From Corella eumyota (taxonomy: Eukaryota > Chordata > Ascidiacea > Phlebobranchia > Corellidae): a stretch of 64,000 nt of DNA. Shown here piece after piece: positions 46,023 through 59,083 of the stretch (positions within the stretch are counted from its first letter, which is position 1; every line of letters begins with the position of its first letter). The notes beneath the pieces were generated by a model that was not told the origin of the DNA, did not search any database, and worked only from the letters and a program-made list of their open reading frames with translations. The stretch is taken from assembly GCA_963082875.1 (NCBI GenBank), contig OY720098.1:6882001-6946000 (forward strand), in the 5' to 3' direction. The position numbers were made by a program, and so were the translations under genes.

Positions 46023-49000
46023 TTAATTAATTTCGTTAGAAACTTTTTCTGTAAAAGATCTTCTTTGTCTTCTAAGGTATTCAGTTTTTAAAATGCTTTT
46101 GGTAACAGCGTCTAGGTTTGAATTCTAAAACAATAGTAAAAAGAGTAAATTAACTAATTGTACAACTCTTATATAATATTAATAATAAAAAAAATCACCT
46201 GTATTGCTGATGTTATACTACTGGTTGGTGAAGAATGGGCAATTTTGGATAACAACAAATGTAGCTTTGACCTATTTACCTTTTAGAAAAAAGAAAATTT
46301 AACCTTCAATATGTATGCTATAAAGCTAAAAATCAGAAGACAGTAAGGGTTTACCTTGATAATGGAAGCAGATTTTTCAATAAGTTGTAATATGATTTGA
46401 AGTGTATTTAAGTGATGTAAGACGTTTGAGGGTAAGGATAACAAACAAATAATTCTATTAAATACTCGAAGTTTTAAATTATTATTTAGAAAATAATTAA
46501 AAAAAGAAACAAAGGTATTTTATAAACAATAAAAATCTTGAAATATACCTGAGGAAAAATATAAAAAAAACAAAGACAAATAGTTCTACCTTAAACCTGA
46601 AGAAAAGTAATACAAATCACAAACTGATTTGCTAAAACACAACTGTAAAGTTGGATTAACGTTTATAAGACAATTTAATATAACATCTGCATCCATGTAA
46701 GGTAGGACTGAATCAATCATGCCAACAAACCAATTCATTTGTGTATTACCTATACTGTTATATGATTCCATAGTAGCACTTATGGCAATAACACAAGTCA
46801 TAAAACTTGCATAAATCTAAAAAAAAAATTATGAATAGTACAATACACTTTAGTTACTGTTTTCCTTAATTATTAAAAAATGAATTATTACCTCAGTTAT
46901 ATCTCTGAAATTTTCCAAAATTTTTCCAAACACAGAATAGAAAGAATTTTTTTCATTTTTTTGGTGTATAACTAAGGCACAAACACAGACAACAATGGCA
47001 AGTTCATTTTTTCCTTGAAGCTTGAATTGGTTCAAAACATCTCTAGCTTGTTGAATACCATTGTTATCAGGTGCTGATATTAATTTAGAAAATGTTGTTA
47101 GAACTTCCTTAATATGAGGACATCTAAAATAGAATATAATAATTTTTGTAGACAAGTAAAAATACATTTTTTTTTTTTTTTTTTTTTGTATATATCTTTA
47201 TCCTCGATGTGGGAAAGTCGAATGCGCGACTTAAACATAGAGTAACATAAGTTACTCCGACCCAGTCTCGAGTTGCTTGTGGCAGTTTGGGATATTATAG
47301 AGACTATAATTGCCCGGTAATTATGCTGCTGATTAAGTGCTGGCTCAGCAAGAGTTTATACCGTTTATAGCGCCTTACTCAAGGGCGCTACAGCATGAGA
47401 TCAGTGGGGATTGAACCCACGACCTCATGTGTGGTGTAGCAAGTGTTCTTACCACTACACCACGCTGCCGGCCACTACACCACGCTGCCGGCCACTACAC
47501 CACGCTGCCGACATTACAAATAAAGGTTAGACTTGCTATTTTTTTTGTTAAATAAGTTGAATACAAGTTATCTACCTAGATTTGAGGAAAACTTGTAACC
47601 TGGTCATACTCTTCCAATGAACCAACAATGATATGAACAATAATGGAATATGAACTATCATGTATCTTAATATTGAATTTATTTCATCTTGTGAAATAGT
47701 CTAAATAAAATTGAAAATTAAAATTCAGAAAAAAACAGCAAAAAATTATCATGGAAATAGCAACAACCTTTCCACAAAAAGAATTACTAAAAACTACCTC
47801 TAATGCTCCTTGCATTATGTAGGAAATAAATTTGGATGAAATTAAATTGTCACAAATGTCCACTGAGCTCCATGGTTTGTTGCACAAATAAATATTTACT
47901 ATTTTTTCAAGGGTGCTAAAATAACCTGAAGTCTAAAAAAATAATATCTCTATAACTGCATTAGGTACAGTATTTAGGTAAGTTTATATGTTAATAAAAA
48001 ATAAATTTGTAGACCTACCTGTGATGTGTATGAAAATTGTTCAGTATTTTTAGTTCCAAAACTTGGAAGAAACAGAAAATTTGAAGGTAAAATTGAAAGT
48101 AAACTAACTAAAGCTGACAAATCCTTTTCATATTGAACATCATGAAACTCTGTACATTCAATTACACATAACTCGATTTTAGTAATTTTTATTTATTATT
48201 AGTTTGATACACTAAGCAGAGGAATATCTACTATACCTTTCAACAAGGTGTTTTCCCAAAGGTTAAGAAACCATTTTCCAATATTTTCTTCCAAGTTATT
48301 TTCACAAGTTTTGAACAACAATACAATATTTTCACAAAAATATACTATGATCTATATATAATAATAAATACACATATTAAATACAAATTTTTCATCTAAA
48401 AACATACTAAATAAAGCAAACAGTTTATTCTATATGTTACTTTAAAATAGCTATAAATAAAACAAGATTTTTACTTGTAAATTTACAGCATCATTCCAAT
48501 TTTTAAAAATCAAAGCAAAAACAAGTTCCAAGTCTTTCAACTTTAGAATATTCGAAAATAATATCTCTTCATATATTTGACACCTGATGCTATAAAAAAA
48601 ACTCTATTAACAAAAGGAGTTACAAAATCATTAAATTAAACAAATACCTTCGATCTAAAAAATCTTTTTGTGGACTTATCCAAATCTCTCTAGAGAAAAA
48701 ATCTTCAATCTAAAACATATATAAATTATAATATAAAATTAAAGTAAAAAATGGCTAATATTTATAATAAATCAATAATATTTTGATAATCAAGTTAAGT
48801 TGGTACCCAATTTACTTAAAAAACACATTATGTAAAGCATTAAAGGATAAAAAACATGACATAGAGCTTACGTTAACTAAGGTTTTTTCTTTTTCATTCG
48901 ATGTCTTTTTTATTAAAATTTCAATAGAGTTTTCAACACTAGAGAACAGCAAATTAATTTTCTCATCACACCATTTTTCTATAAAACAAAGGTAATTAAA

Positions 49001-52000
49001 ACTTCTTTTAAAATTTATATAAATAATACTAATATTAAAGAAATAGAATATTTTTAATTACTTGTATCTTTCAATTCTAACTTTCTTTTTTTACTTGAGC
49101 AACATGTATCTGAAATATCAACATTGTGCATTTATACAACTTGAAAATTTCTAAATATGTAAATTCATAAACCAAATAAAATTAAATAAAATATCTGTGT
49201 TTTGAGAGATATAACCTGATAAACGTAGTTCAGCAAATTTAAAATTTTTTAAAATAAATAAAAATGTAGGACTACTGGACCAGCACCAATCATTTAGCTG
49301 ATTTAGATTACAAATTAAAATGGTTTGAAAGTAAACAGAATCCAAAAACTCAATGTTATGGTTTTCAGGTAGAGAAGAAAACACAAAAGCATCAAACAAG
49401 CAATCAATATCATTAATCTGTTTAGTAAAATAAAAAAATAGGATTAATTTTTTTTTAAATAAATAAACTACTTAGATTTAATATTCTCAATAATTTAAAA
49501 TTTAAGATTAAATTATAACCTACTATTTGATTTGATTTGTGATATTTGACTTTCCAATCAACGCTGTCCCAACATCCCAGCAATAACCAAGTTATTGATT
49601 GCACTAACGACTCATCTAACCCATGTTCCTAAAAATTAAAAAAATAAATTTTATAATATAGCAAATATTTTACCATATATCACCAAAATCACAATTTAAA
49701 AATGCCAATAAATACAAGTAATATTTAAATTAATACTAACTTTTATTTCCCATATTTTTTGACACAGTTTTAATTTTAGGAATTGATAATTGCTTGTCAC
49801 CAATAAAAACTTTTGCAAGACTTCAAACGATCTCACTGTTAAGTTCGAGAAAGCTTCAAGTATTGTTTTCACAATTTTATCTTCCTTAACAAAATAACAA
49901 CCAACTTTAAAAATTACAATAAAAAATGTAAATATAATTTGTGATAGATTTAACACCCACTTTGTCAAGAGGCAATGATAATGATACATTATCTGTCAAA
50001 TCCACTGCCACACTTTTGATTATTTTATCACTTCCGTTTTTATCTGAAATATATTAACAAATATATATATTAAACTGAAACAAAAAAATATTATAACAGA
50101 TTTGCCAGTTACCAGGACTTTCATCTTCTTGTAAAAGATCATAAAAACATTTGTGGATTTTTTGACATATTTCATCTGCGCAAAAAAAAAATAATTTATA
50201 AACGAAGCAAAATCATCAGTTTTTGGGTCTCATAAATATTAATGATGTAAATAAGAATTAAACAAAACCTTCTCCATTTGTTATAAATTGAACAATTAAA
50301 TTTTTAAGGTTTGCAATAATTTCATCATCACTTATAACTTCATCAACGTCCATTTCAACAAAACCTTTAATTGGAAAATCATTTTATTTTTGTTTAATAC
50401 TATTTTAAATCACATTAAACTCAAGTTTAACTTATAAGGTTCTATCTTTAAAATTAAAAAAAGTTTTTTATTTGTTATTGCATAACCTACTTTTAATGAG
50501 ATTTTGTTTTTCTTTTTCACAGTCATTTAAATATTTTGCATACAGTGGTTTTGGGATTTTCTCTTGCCTAACGAAAGGTAAAGAAATAGTTAAAAATTAC
50601 TTTAAATAAAACAAAAAGTGAAAATTTATATAATTTTATTTTATTTTTAAATAAAGAACTATATTCTGGTCATCTAAATTTTATTTAAATACAGCACAAA
50701 ACTTTCTGTAACATAACTTACTTAACCAAGACCGAAATTAATTTCATTTTTGCATCTTCTTCATCTGGTAGCTATAAAAATATAGAATTATACAACACAA
50801 TAACTAATATTTTAAAATATTTGTTATAGTTCTAAAAAAAATCATTATACTTACTGTCCTGGGTTTAAGAAGAATAGGTATGAAATTTTCCAAAAAAAAT
50901 TGCTTTCGAAAAATACTGCAATTTAAATTATTTTTTGAGATATATAAGTTGATATTTACTTAACAGTTAATATCAATAATAAGTATCATTGTGTCTAAAC
51001 CTAAAACATTTACCTTGCTTCCATTACAACTTTAGGGATCTTTAAAGTTTTTTCCCAACTTTGGACTACATTTTCAACCTTTAGATAAAAAGTAAACATT
51101 TTATGTTCAATGATGCAATAAAAGTTTAACATACGCCTATATAATATTGTTTTTAAATAAAGTCCACCATATGAACGGTTTCTTGGTCTTCCTCAACTGG
51201 CTGAACTTCTTTCAAATCTGCCAACCTGGTTCGAGCCAAACCAACATATTCGCTCATTGTTTCCATGGATGAAAATTTTAATGTTCCAAATTGGTTTGAA
51301 ATGTGAACCTTTTTAAGAAAGTGTATTATATATTTATTATAACAGGTAAATACATATTGTGGTCTTAATAAAAACATTTTAGTAAAATCAAATAGTTCAA
51401 AATTTAGATACATTTGTAAAAAAACGCACCAAAGGTTAAAAAATATCAAAAACATTCACCTTTAAATACTGAGCAGGCTCACAAGGTACTAAACTTGTCA
51501 AAAATTTGATTAAAACCTTATAATGTTGTGACGATTTTATCAAACACTTAGTGCCACTGGTAAAATGCTTCTACAGAGAAAAAATGTCAAAAAGAGTTTG
51601 ATTTGTTAAAAAAAATTGTAAAGTATGAAAATTCAGAAAGTGTACCTGATACCAATCTGAGTAAATACAATGAATATGTTGGCCTTCTAATGATATTTGT
51701 CTGACTAACAAAAAGCCAATCACTAAACCATCAGTTTGTTGGTTTGTCAAACCAAAATTTATGTGGTTAACAATAATTTCTAAAAATATAATTTATTAAT
51801 AACCAGTGTAATGGTTTAATTCATAATAAATATTTTAGAAATGTGTGTACTGTATATATGTTTTTAAATGCTATTTTATTCTAATACTAACCATCTAAAG
51901 TCACAATACTTTCTTTAAAAGTAATCACCAGAACTGACACAAAAGTAAGCAAATTTTTCCAATTTATCTAAAATTAATAAGCTTTATAAAATAACCACAA

Positions 52001-54860
52001 AATATGCAAAGTGCCTTATTTTTAGCTTAAAATACCTCTTTTTTCTCTATTATTGATTTTAAGGCATTAATTCTCCCATCTGTACCAATGCACAGTAAAA
52101 CCTTTAAAAAAAAATTTGTCACAACATGATAACATTAAATTTTGACTTAGTTGTATACATATATTATTAATTACAAAAAAAATATTTAAGACCTCTTTAA
52201 AAGTAGTTACGAGCTGTGTTGAAAGACTACAATATTTCCATTTACTTTGTTGTGAAATTGCATCTGAAACTAAAAATAAAAAAAATGTTAAAAAAGAATA
52301 TAATACCAAAAATAATATCACATTATTAAAAAGTAATAATAAAGCATAAAAATAATTTTTTTAGTCAACATTGACTTTTTTAAACTTTATATAATATACT
52401 ATTTAAAATAAAAGTTCTAGTAAAAAATTGAAATAATAATTCTAATTAAACAAACCTTTTAAAGTTGGATTCCGAGTAACCCAAATTATTAGTTGTTGTC
52501 TAAGTGATGTTTTTAGTACATCATGTGTACATAAACCCTTCGTACGAATCAATTTTATAATATTTTTATCACTGTAAAATGTTTTAAATTTAAAAAGTTG
52601 TCAAAAAATTTTTTAAAAATTTGTGTTAAAAAATTGAAAAAAACCTAACCTTTTTAGATTTTTATCCTTTATGTCTGACAGTTTTGTAAAAATATCTAAA
52701 CAAAAAAGTTAAACAAAATATTTAGGATATTTTACACATTTGGATGCAATATTTGTAAAGCATTTTAATTCTAACTTAGCTATTACATTTAAAAGAGTTT
52801 GTGCAAAAATAAACTTAAATGTTTAATTAATTACTTACGATCGAAAGTTTTGTGCAGAAGGTATTGACATAACTAAAAAAGTTTTTTTTTAATATTTTAA
52901 ATACAAGTGCTCGCTTATTAATATTTTTATTTTATCAAGCCCAAATTTCAAAAAAAATACAATTCTGTTAATATATAAATAAACCAAAACAGTCACCTAC
53001 TTTTCTAAGTGCTTTTTTGTCCAACTCGGTAGAACTATAACCATGATTTATTAAATCACTTAACAAATCTAAAAGAACAGAAGTTACATTTAATTATTGG
53101 ATAACTTCAAAGGTGGGCACCAAATCGTTAATGCGTTAAACGTTAAATAACGAAGTTGAATTTTTTGTTAAAAGTTAACTTTTAAGTTAATTTTAAAAAT
53201 CGTTATCGGACCTGTTAACTTTCGTTAAATTGTACTTCCGTTAAATTAAGCCCGTTAACTCAATATAAGTAAATCCATGGTAATATAAGGAATATATATG
53301 TTTAATATCGCCGTTTATCGGGTTTAACCCTGCAATTTTTAAACGATGTAAGTAATTACTATCCGGTCACTGTTTTTTGGGCATTAGGCCTGTGCCAGTT
53401 TTAAAAACTTCTTCTAAACCATTTTCGTCTAGTTAAAACATCGATTAAGAAAAAAAAACATTTTTTTTTATAAAAAAGGTAATTTCTTTGTTTGTTTTAA
53501 ATAAATTTTAACGTTAACGTTCAATGATAACTTTCGTTACATTTGGTTTAATTTAACGAAAAAACGTTAGCGAAGTTACTGTATTGTGTATCGAATAACC
53601 ATTTAACGAAGTTGCTTTTTCGATTAACTGTGCCCACCTATGGATAACTTGATTGTAAATAAAAAGATTATTAATTACTAACCAGCTGATAATTCCAATG
53701 AGTTAAAATCTTTTTCCAAACTTAGGATTTGCAAACCATGTAAAAACTCCTTAAGTATATTTTGATTATTAATATTTCTGAAAAAACATTGCTGATTAGT
53801 TATTATCATTTAAACGGTAACCACTATATTAAACAACACCATATTTTTTACAGTTATTTTATCAATTAATACTTAATGCATAAAGTCTGACTTATGAACA
53901 CAGAGTATCATTTCCCCCTTTGTAAATAAAGTTGTAAACTTTTAAATTAACCTCTTTAAAAATGTTTCTATGCATAAAATATTCTTTTGGTTCAACATAT
54001 TGAGAATGTTTAATGGTAGGCAATGCTACAAAATATAACAAATCGTACATAAAATATTTATTCATGAAAAACGTTTCAAATCAAATATGATTTAGTAAAT
54101 AGTTTAAGTAAATCTTAACCTTTAAAGATCCAATAACTTCAACAATGTCATGATTTCCACAATTTTGTTTACAAAATAAACAAGCCAAATTATTAAGGGA
54201 ATTCTAAATTTAAATTGTAAGATTATAAAAAAAGCTTGATTTACCAAAAATCAAAACGATTTTAAAATACTGAAAATTATTTTTTAATTATATATAAACA
54301 CCACAAAAATACATAAGTTAGAAATAATTAATATGAAGTTCTTTTACTTACAAATTGTTCCTCTTCTAAATAAACATTAAAATTATTTGCAAACTTCTGT
54401 GTTTCAGTAACAAATATATTTATTACTGCTTGCCTTATATCAATACCGGTTGTTGAGGAATATAGGTCAACATATTCAATTAAAGTTAATTCTTAGAAAA
54501 AAATACATGTTACAAACTTATATATAAATGGTAAAATAAGCGTTTAAAAAAGTTTCAAATTAAAAAAATATATATATACAATAAAAGCAACAGCAGCATT
54601 AGTTAAAAAGGATGCATACCATCGTTATTTAAAAATAGTTAAAAATAAAATTTTACCGTTTAAGACAACGTCTGAAGAACCCTGAATTTAATAAAAGAAT
54701 TAAAATAAGTATGATCAACAGATAAACCAGTCAACTGGCTGTAAAAATAATATCACTTAAACTTTATTTTCAAATACTTAAATACCTTGACCTCTTTATA
54801 AAGATCTTCCAAGTTGATACTTTGATCAATAATTAAAATAGCTTTAGTTGACGTCTCCAT
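46023..54860 (-). CDS. FANCA: FANCA, Fanconi anaemia core complex protein
   Basis: Some 30-40 small exons over 8.8 kb. The diagnostic part is the middle: FLLVRQISLEGQ and YSDWYQ (51,660-51,780), KFLTSLVPCEPAQYLK (about 51,470-51,570), VGLARTRLADLKEVQP (51,163-51,308), KVVMEA then IFRKQFFLENFIPILLKPRT (50,866-51,077), and KIPKPLYAKYLNDCEKEK (about 50,520-50,573). These follow human FANCA in the same order. The last exon ends at the stop at 46023. The start is taken as the ATG at 54860, but a frame open further 5' and divergence leave the N-terminus uncertain. FANCA is the scaffold of the nuclear ubiquitin-ligase complex that monoubiquitinates FANCD2-FANCI in crosslink repair. Remaining exons are helical and poorly conserved; I did not fix every border. 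Tail to tail with AIFM2. Confidence 0.87.
47167..47510 (-). mobile_element. tRNA-derived SINE in a FANCA intron
   Basis: Read on the minus strand it starts with a tRNA-like head: A box GTGGTGTAGTGGTAAGAAC and B box GGGTTCAATCCC, followed by an unrelated body and a poly(A) tail (T run at 47167-47187). The first 20 bp of the head (plus strand CCACTACACCACGCTGCCGG) are present three times in tandem at 47452, 47472 and 47492. No convincing target-site duplication was seen. Ciona genomes are known to carry tRNA-type SINEs; the exact family is not determined. It is antisense neutral to FANCA, lying inside an intron in the same orientation as the gene. Confidence 0.85.
53106..53640. mobile_element. 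hAT-like MITE in a FANCA intron
   Basis: 535 bp bounded by imperfect terminal inverted repeats: AGGTGGGCAC near the left end and GTGCCCACCT at the right. TGGATAAC occurs directly before (53098-53105) and after (53641-53648), an 8-bp target-site duplication as made by hAT transposases. The inside is rich in CGTTAA-type words (CGTTAAACGTTAAATAACG, TTTAACGAAAAAACGTTAGC) in both orientations. No transposase frame, so non-autonomous. Confidence 0.75.
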
Positions 54861-54922
54861 AAATAACCTGGCAGCCTGGGCTTTTAACAAATCAATGTTT
54901 ACAAAATTAAAATGGGAATCGG

Positions 54923-55215
54923 ACTTAATCTACTTGACGAAAATATATATTTGACGGATCAACGGATCGAACGGATTAATGGATCGAGTTTTATTAACTG
55001 AATCAAATATATATTAAATAGATATTACATAGTTCAAATGCATATTTGACGGATATTTAATTAAACAAAAAAAATTTCATAAATTAAACCCTTACCCTAA
55101 CCCTCACCTATTCAGATTACCCATTAACACATCCGACCCATTCAATCCTTCTATCCATATAATAGTCAATCAATCCATACGATCCGAAAATATATTCTCG
55201 TCAAGTAGATTAAGT
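54923..55215. mobile_element. 293-bp inverted-repeat element with telomere-like tract
   Basis: Ends are near-perfect inverted repeats, ACTTAATCTACTTGACGA on the left and its complement at 55198-55215. Inside the left arm are repeated GGATC/GGATTAA-type words (ACGGATCGAACGGATTAATG) and in the right arm complementary ones (TCAATCCATACGATCCG). Near the middle is CCCTTACCCTAACCCTCACC (55088-55107), a degenerate telomere-type repeat. It looks like a MITE or foldback element just upstream of FANCA; class not determined. Confidence 0.65.
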
Positions 55216-55459
55216 TGTAATCTTAAAATGGAGCCATGTGTTTTACATCGCAGAATATCCCCTATATTGATAAAAGCATAATACAAAAAGTGGAGATATA
55301 ATTATTTGATACTTGTTTGAACTAGTTATCAGGCAGATTTGTATCATTAATATTTAATTTAAAAGTTACAAAAACGTGATATTATAAAATTTATCATAAA
55401 ATTTTCATGTTTAAAAAATGTTATATTGACTATACAGTTTATGCACTTAATTTCTCGTC

Positions 55460-55540
55460 GGTAGCGTGGCCGAGTGGTCTAAGGCGCTGGTTTTAGGCAC
55501 CAGTCATGAAAATGGCGTGGGTTCGAATCCCACCGCTGCC
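55460..55540 (+). tRNA. tRNA-Leu (anticodon UAG)
   Basis: Acceptor stem GGTAGCG pairs with CGCTGCC (one G-U pair). A box TGGCCGAGTGGTC, anticodon stem-loop CTGGT-TTTAGGC-ACCAG with anticodon TAG, a long variable arm typical of class II tRNAs, and T arm with GGTTCGAATCC (B box). The type is Leu. No intron. Isolated single gene between the inverted-repeat element and a sulfotransferase. Confidence 0.95.
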
Positions 55541-55995
55541 ATATTTGCTAAATTTATCTAAAAATTTTTTGCAGTTATGTTTGTCTTGGTAAACATACAA
55601 TTTTTACAGACACTGCAAGTATTACCCCAACTATACACATCTTTTTTATTAACAGTAATTTGCATTGTTTTATTGCATGTGTTCTAAAAATTTAAAATAT
55701 GTGTCGTAAATGTATGGGTGTTTGTATAAGCATCGTTATGGCTTATACAAACATACATACAATTTCACAGCTTAAAGGTATTGTACAACTGTATCTCTCG
55801 CCTAAGGATACCTATCAAATTCATTTTGTATAACCGTCTAGGTCGAATGAGTATCTTTTTGTTCGTCAAGGGGCATTCATGGCTTAAAGAAAGCAGTCGA
55901 CTATAAACTTTGGTAAAGTTATTTTCACAATAAGGCAAGTCAAAAAAATTACAAAGCTTTAGATTATTTTTTCCAGTGATAATTTGCGTATTAAA
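55541..55995. other. Spacer and 5' UTR of the sulfotransferase
   Basis: A strong acceptor ATTTTTTCCAG ends at 55976, 19 bp before the ATG, with no clear donor upstream; it fits a spliced leader or a distant 5' UTR exon. Confidence 0.45.
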
Positions 55996-56990
55996 ATGAC
56001 GAATACTACACGAGTCTTGCCAGAATACTCAAAAGTATTTCATCCAGTTACCAACGAAGCATTTTTACAGCCTATGTGTGTAAATCAAGAGCTGTTCACA
56101 AGCGCCATTACTTACCAAGCAAAACCGAACGATGTGTTTTTGGCAGCTTACACCAAATGCGGTGCTACGTGGCTTCAGAATATCATTTGGTTGGTTGTGC
56201 ATAACGGCGAAGAAATATCAGATAATACAACCCTTCGAGACTGGATACCAATGTTGGAATTTGATTCTCCTAAAAACTGGGACCATAAACGTACTCCTAG
56301 TTCCCCAAAATTAATAAAAACACACCTGTCTTTTGAATGTGTACCGTATAGTGACCAGTCAAAGTATATTTTTATTACTAGAAATCCTAAAGATGCGGTT
56401 GTTTCTTATTACTACCACGTTCTTGGCTTTGCTGCTGATTACAACGCTGTTGGTTTAAAGTTTAACGACTTATTCGACATCTACACCAAAGGAGACGTCG
56501 ATTGGGGGAGTTTTTTTGACCATGGAGTAAGCTGGTTTGAAAACAAAAACAAACCTAATGTTTTGTTTTTACTCTTTGAGGATTTGAAATCAGATATACG
56601 GGGAAACATTTTGAAAATTGCACAATTTTTGGGCAAGAAGTACGAAAATGCGCTGCTAAAAAACGACGAAACGCTTTTGAAAGTGGTCATTGAAAAGAGC
56701 ACATTCAACAGTATGAAAAAAAATGTAAAAAAATGGGTAAGCTTAAAAACACTATTGCTGTTTTTAAATATTTAAACCCTAAATTAAAAAAAATATAGCT
56801 ACTGGTTTTCATTTAGTGCCAGGCTGAGCGCCCTGACAATTTACCATTTATTCGAAAAGGCGAGGTTGGTGATTGGAGGAATCATTTATCAACTGGTCAA
56901 TCAGAGACGATTGACAGAATCTTAAAAGAAAAGGGACAAAAAAGTGGATTTGACAAACTGTGGGACAATCACCAAGGAGCGTTACAATAA
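55996..56990 (+). CDS. Cytosolic sulfotransferase-like protein, two exons
   Basis: Exons 55996-56736 and 56817-56990 encode 304 residues. The loop is AAYTKCGATWLQ, which keeps the PAPS-binding Lys although Pro and Ser of YPKSG are replaced; the 3'-phosphate site is ITRNPKDAVVSYYYH; the C-terminal motif is RKGEVGDWRNH. The catalytic His candidate is in LIKTHLSFE. The intron after a Trp codon and overall similarity link it to the shorter gene at 3969-4829, for which it serves as the full-length comparison. A sulfotransferase acting on small hydroxylated compounds is likely; substrate unknown. The coding frame could run four codons further 5' but without ATG. Confidence 0.92.
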
Positions 56991-57206
56991 TTAATTTTTG
57001 CAAATTTCCATAATTTTTTGTGTTAAAATTAAAAGTAATTAGCGCTCATTTCGAAATTTATTAAACCAATACAATGTAAAGCTAAATTTAAAATAGCTAA
57101 CCTTAAATTTATTAATTTAAAAACAAACATTATAGAAAGTGATTAGAAGTATGTAACACTATAGCGTAATCATATTGTCATGCTTAATTGTTAATATCAG
57201 CACAGT

Positions 57207-58738
57207 TTATTGTTTTCCCAATCTTCTATTAACTTCTTTTTTGATGCTTTGTAAATAGTTTACTTGTTGTGAAGGTAAAGCACTTTCCACCAGTGATCGA
57301 GGTATCATTCCACCAACATCACAATTAACATATAACTCCAAATAGCTTTTACTGGGATTTCTAAATGATAAATAATGATTTATATGTAATTTTTTGTTTG
57401 TTTCGTAATATGTTCTATTGCTTGATTACTTTTTGTTTTGTGCTACTGCATAACCAGCAGGATAGTTTTGACCTTTTACTATTCTCTTTTCTACAGAAGT
57501 GTAATCAATGTCAACACTCTTGGCTATGACATAAAAGTAATTAATTATTTTTTCAAACTAGTTTCGTAGCCTAAAAAACAAATCATATTTATTTACCGAA
57601 AATCCAACATATTTTTCCATAATCTGTCAATAAAGAAAAGTATTAGAACAAAAGGGATGTTATTGTTAAAAGGGTGTGGCAAAGTATATACCTTGATTGG
57701 TTATTTCTTTGTCGTAAGTTTTAAAATAATATAGATCTACAAATTCACGTTTTGATATCATTCCCATTGCTGCTGAATTCGTTACCATTAAACCAATCGA
57801 AAGGTTCTACATAACAAAATTAAGATTATTTCAAAATTGTATTGGCATAACATTAAAAGCTTTAATACAATTTATTTCAAAACATTTTCAAATGAAAATG
57901 TTATACAATGGGAACTGGGTTAAGTTAAGATCACATTTCAAAATTAGCTTTAAATTATAAAACAAAAGAATTTTTGATGAGCAAACAATGATTACGCAGC
58001 TCAATTTGTTAACTTTATTTGAGCAAACTTACACCATTGTTTACTCTTAAAGTTATGGAAAATTACTGATTAAAGTCCATTATAAGTATTAATATTGCTT
58101 TGCAAAAATATTGTGTTTTAGAGTGATTAAAATAGCAATCTTAATAAAAATTTAAAACTAACAAAAAAATTTAATGTTTTATTATTATTTACAGGTGAAA
58201 TATATTCCAGTCTTTCGTAATGAAATATGCTTTTGTCCCACTTTAATTTTTCAGCTGTAGTCGCGGGCGGCTTCATGACGTCATATATGGTATCGCATGG
58301 AGCATCCATTTCACCAATAAATTTATAGCTTAAAATATAACATAGAAAGTTCTCTTTTTTTATTAAATGAACAGAATGAAATATTTTGACATGGCTGCTC
58401 AAAGCATATTTATAATTAGCTTTTGTATTGTCTACTTACGCATTTCCATTAAAATGGGGCGAAGTTCTGTAATAGATTTTAATTCCACTCTAAAGTAATC
58501 AATACAAAAGATAAGGTTAACATGTTACTTACCTGTTTTGATAGTTTAAAAAATACATTGCTAATGTACAGATGGTGTATCTTTAAAATTGCTAATTAAA
58601 AACAGACAACAATAAATTGTTCTTAATTTCAACAACCTGCGATTTTAAAAATTGCCAGATTTCATTAGTACCCCTTAATTGTAAAGCATCTTTCTCCAAC
58701 TGATCTGCCTGTGTTTGATAACTTTCTATAGAAGACAT
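57207..58738 (-). CDS. START-domain lipid transfer protein (STARD4/5/6-like)
   Basis: Seven exons beginning at the ATG at 58738; exon 1 is 58637-58738, exon 2 starts at 58489, the last ends at 57207. The product of roughly 230 residues is a stand-alone START domain. Visible landmarks: KIYYRTSPHFNGNAYKFIGE, LKWDKSIFHYERLEYIS, the conserved core NSAAMGMISKREFVDLYY (family ISPRDFVD), and the C-terminal helix GGMIPRSLVESALPSQQ. No signal peptide or membrane anchor, as in the soluble STARD4 subfamily that carries cholesterol, oxysterol or bile-acid-like ligands between membranes. Which member it is cannot be told. Tail to tail with the sulfotransferase. Confidence 0.88.
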
Positions 58739-59083
58739 GGTTTAAATTGGCATACAACAGTATGATGCTAAAGTAAACCACTGGTAGTCGATTTAAATCA
58801 AATGCAAATCTTAAATTGTGCAAACAAATGCAGAGATTCTGATGACATCTAATAATTTAAAACGTCTCTATGTAATCAAATCACGTTGCTTTAGTCCTTT
58901 ACAAAACTTTACGAGTTTAAAATTGTTTTAAACATTAATAAAAATTCATGACTTGTTTGATTTTATTTGTAAGTTTTTTGTTAAATATTATACACAATTA
59001 CAAATACTGGTGACTTGCTTATATTGCCCATTTTAAGAATCCAAAATCGTTGGAAAGTAAAATTCATATAACACAAAATATAA
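58739..59083. other. Spacer
   Basis: START gene promoter side and 3' flank of the first CRAL-TRIO gene. Nothing else seen. Confidence 0.4.

Noticed and set aside
47430-47510. Functional tRNA gene on the minus strand
   Set aside because: A and B boxes are present but the cloverleaf does not close, a body and poly(A) tail follow, and the head is tripled; it is a SINE.
55088-55107. Telomere end or interstitial telomere
   Set aside because: Only about three degenerate units inside an inverted-repeat element; more likely part of that element.
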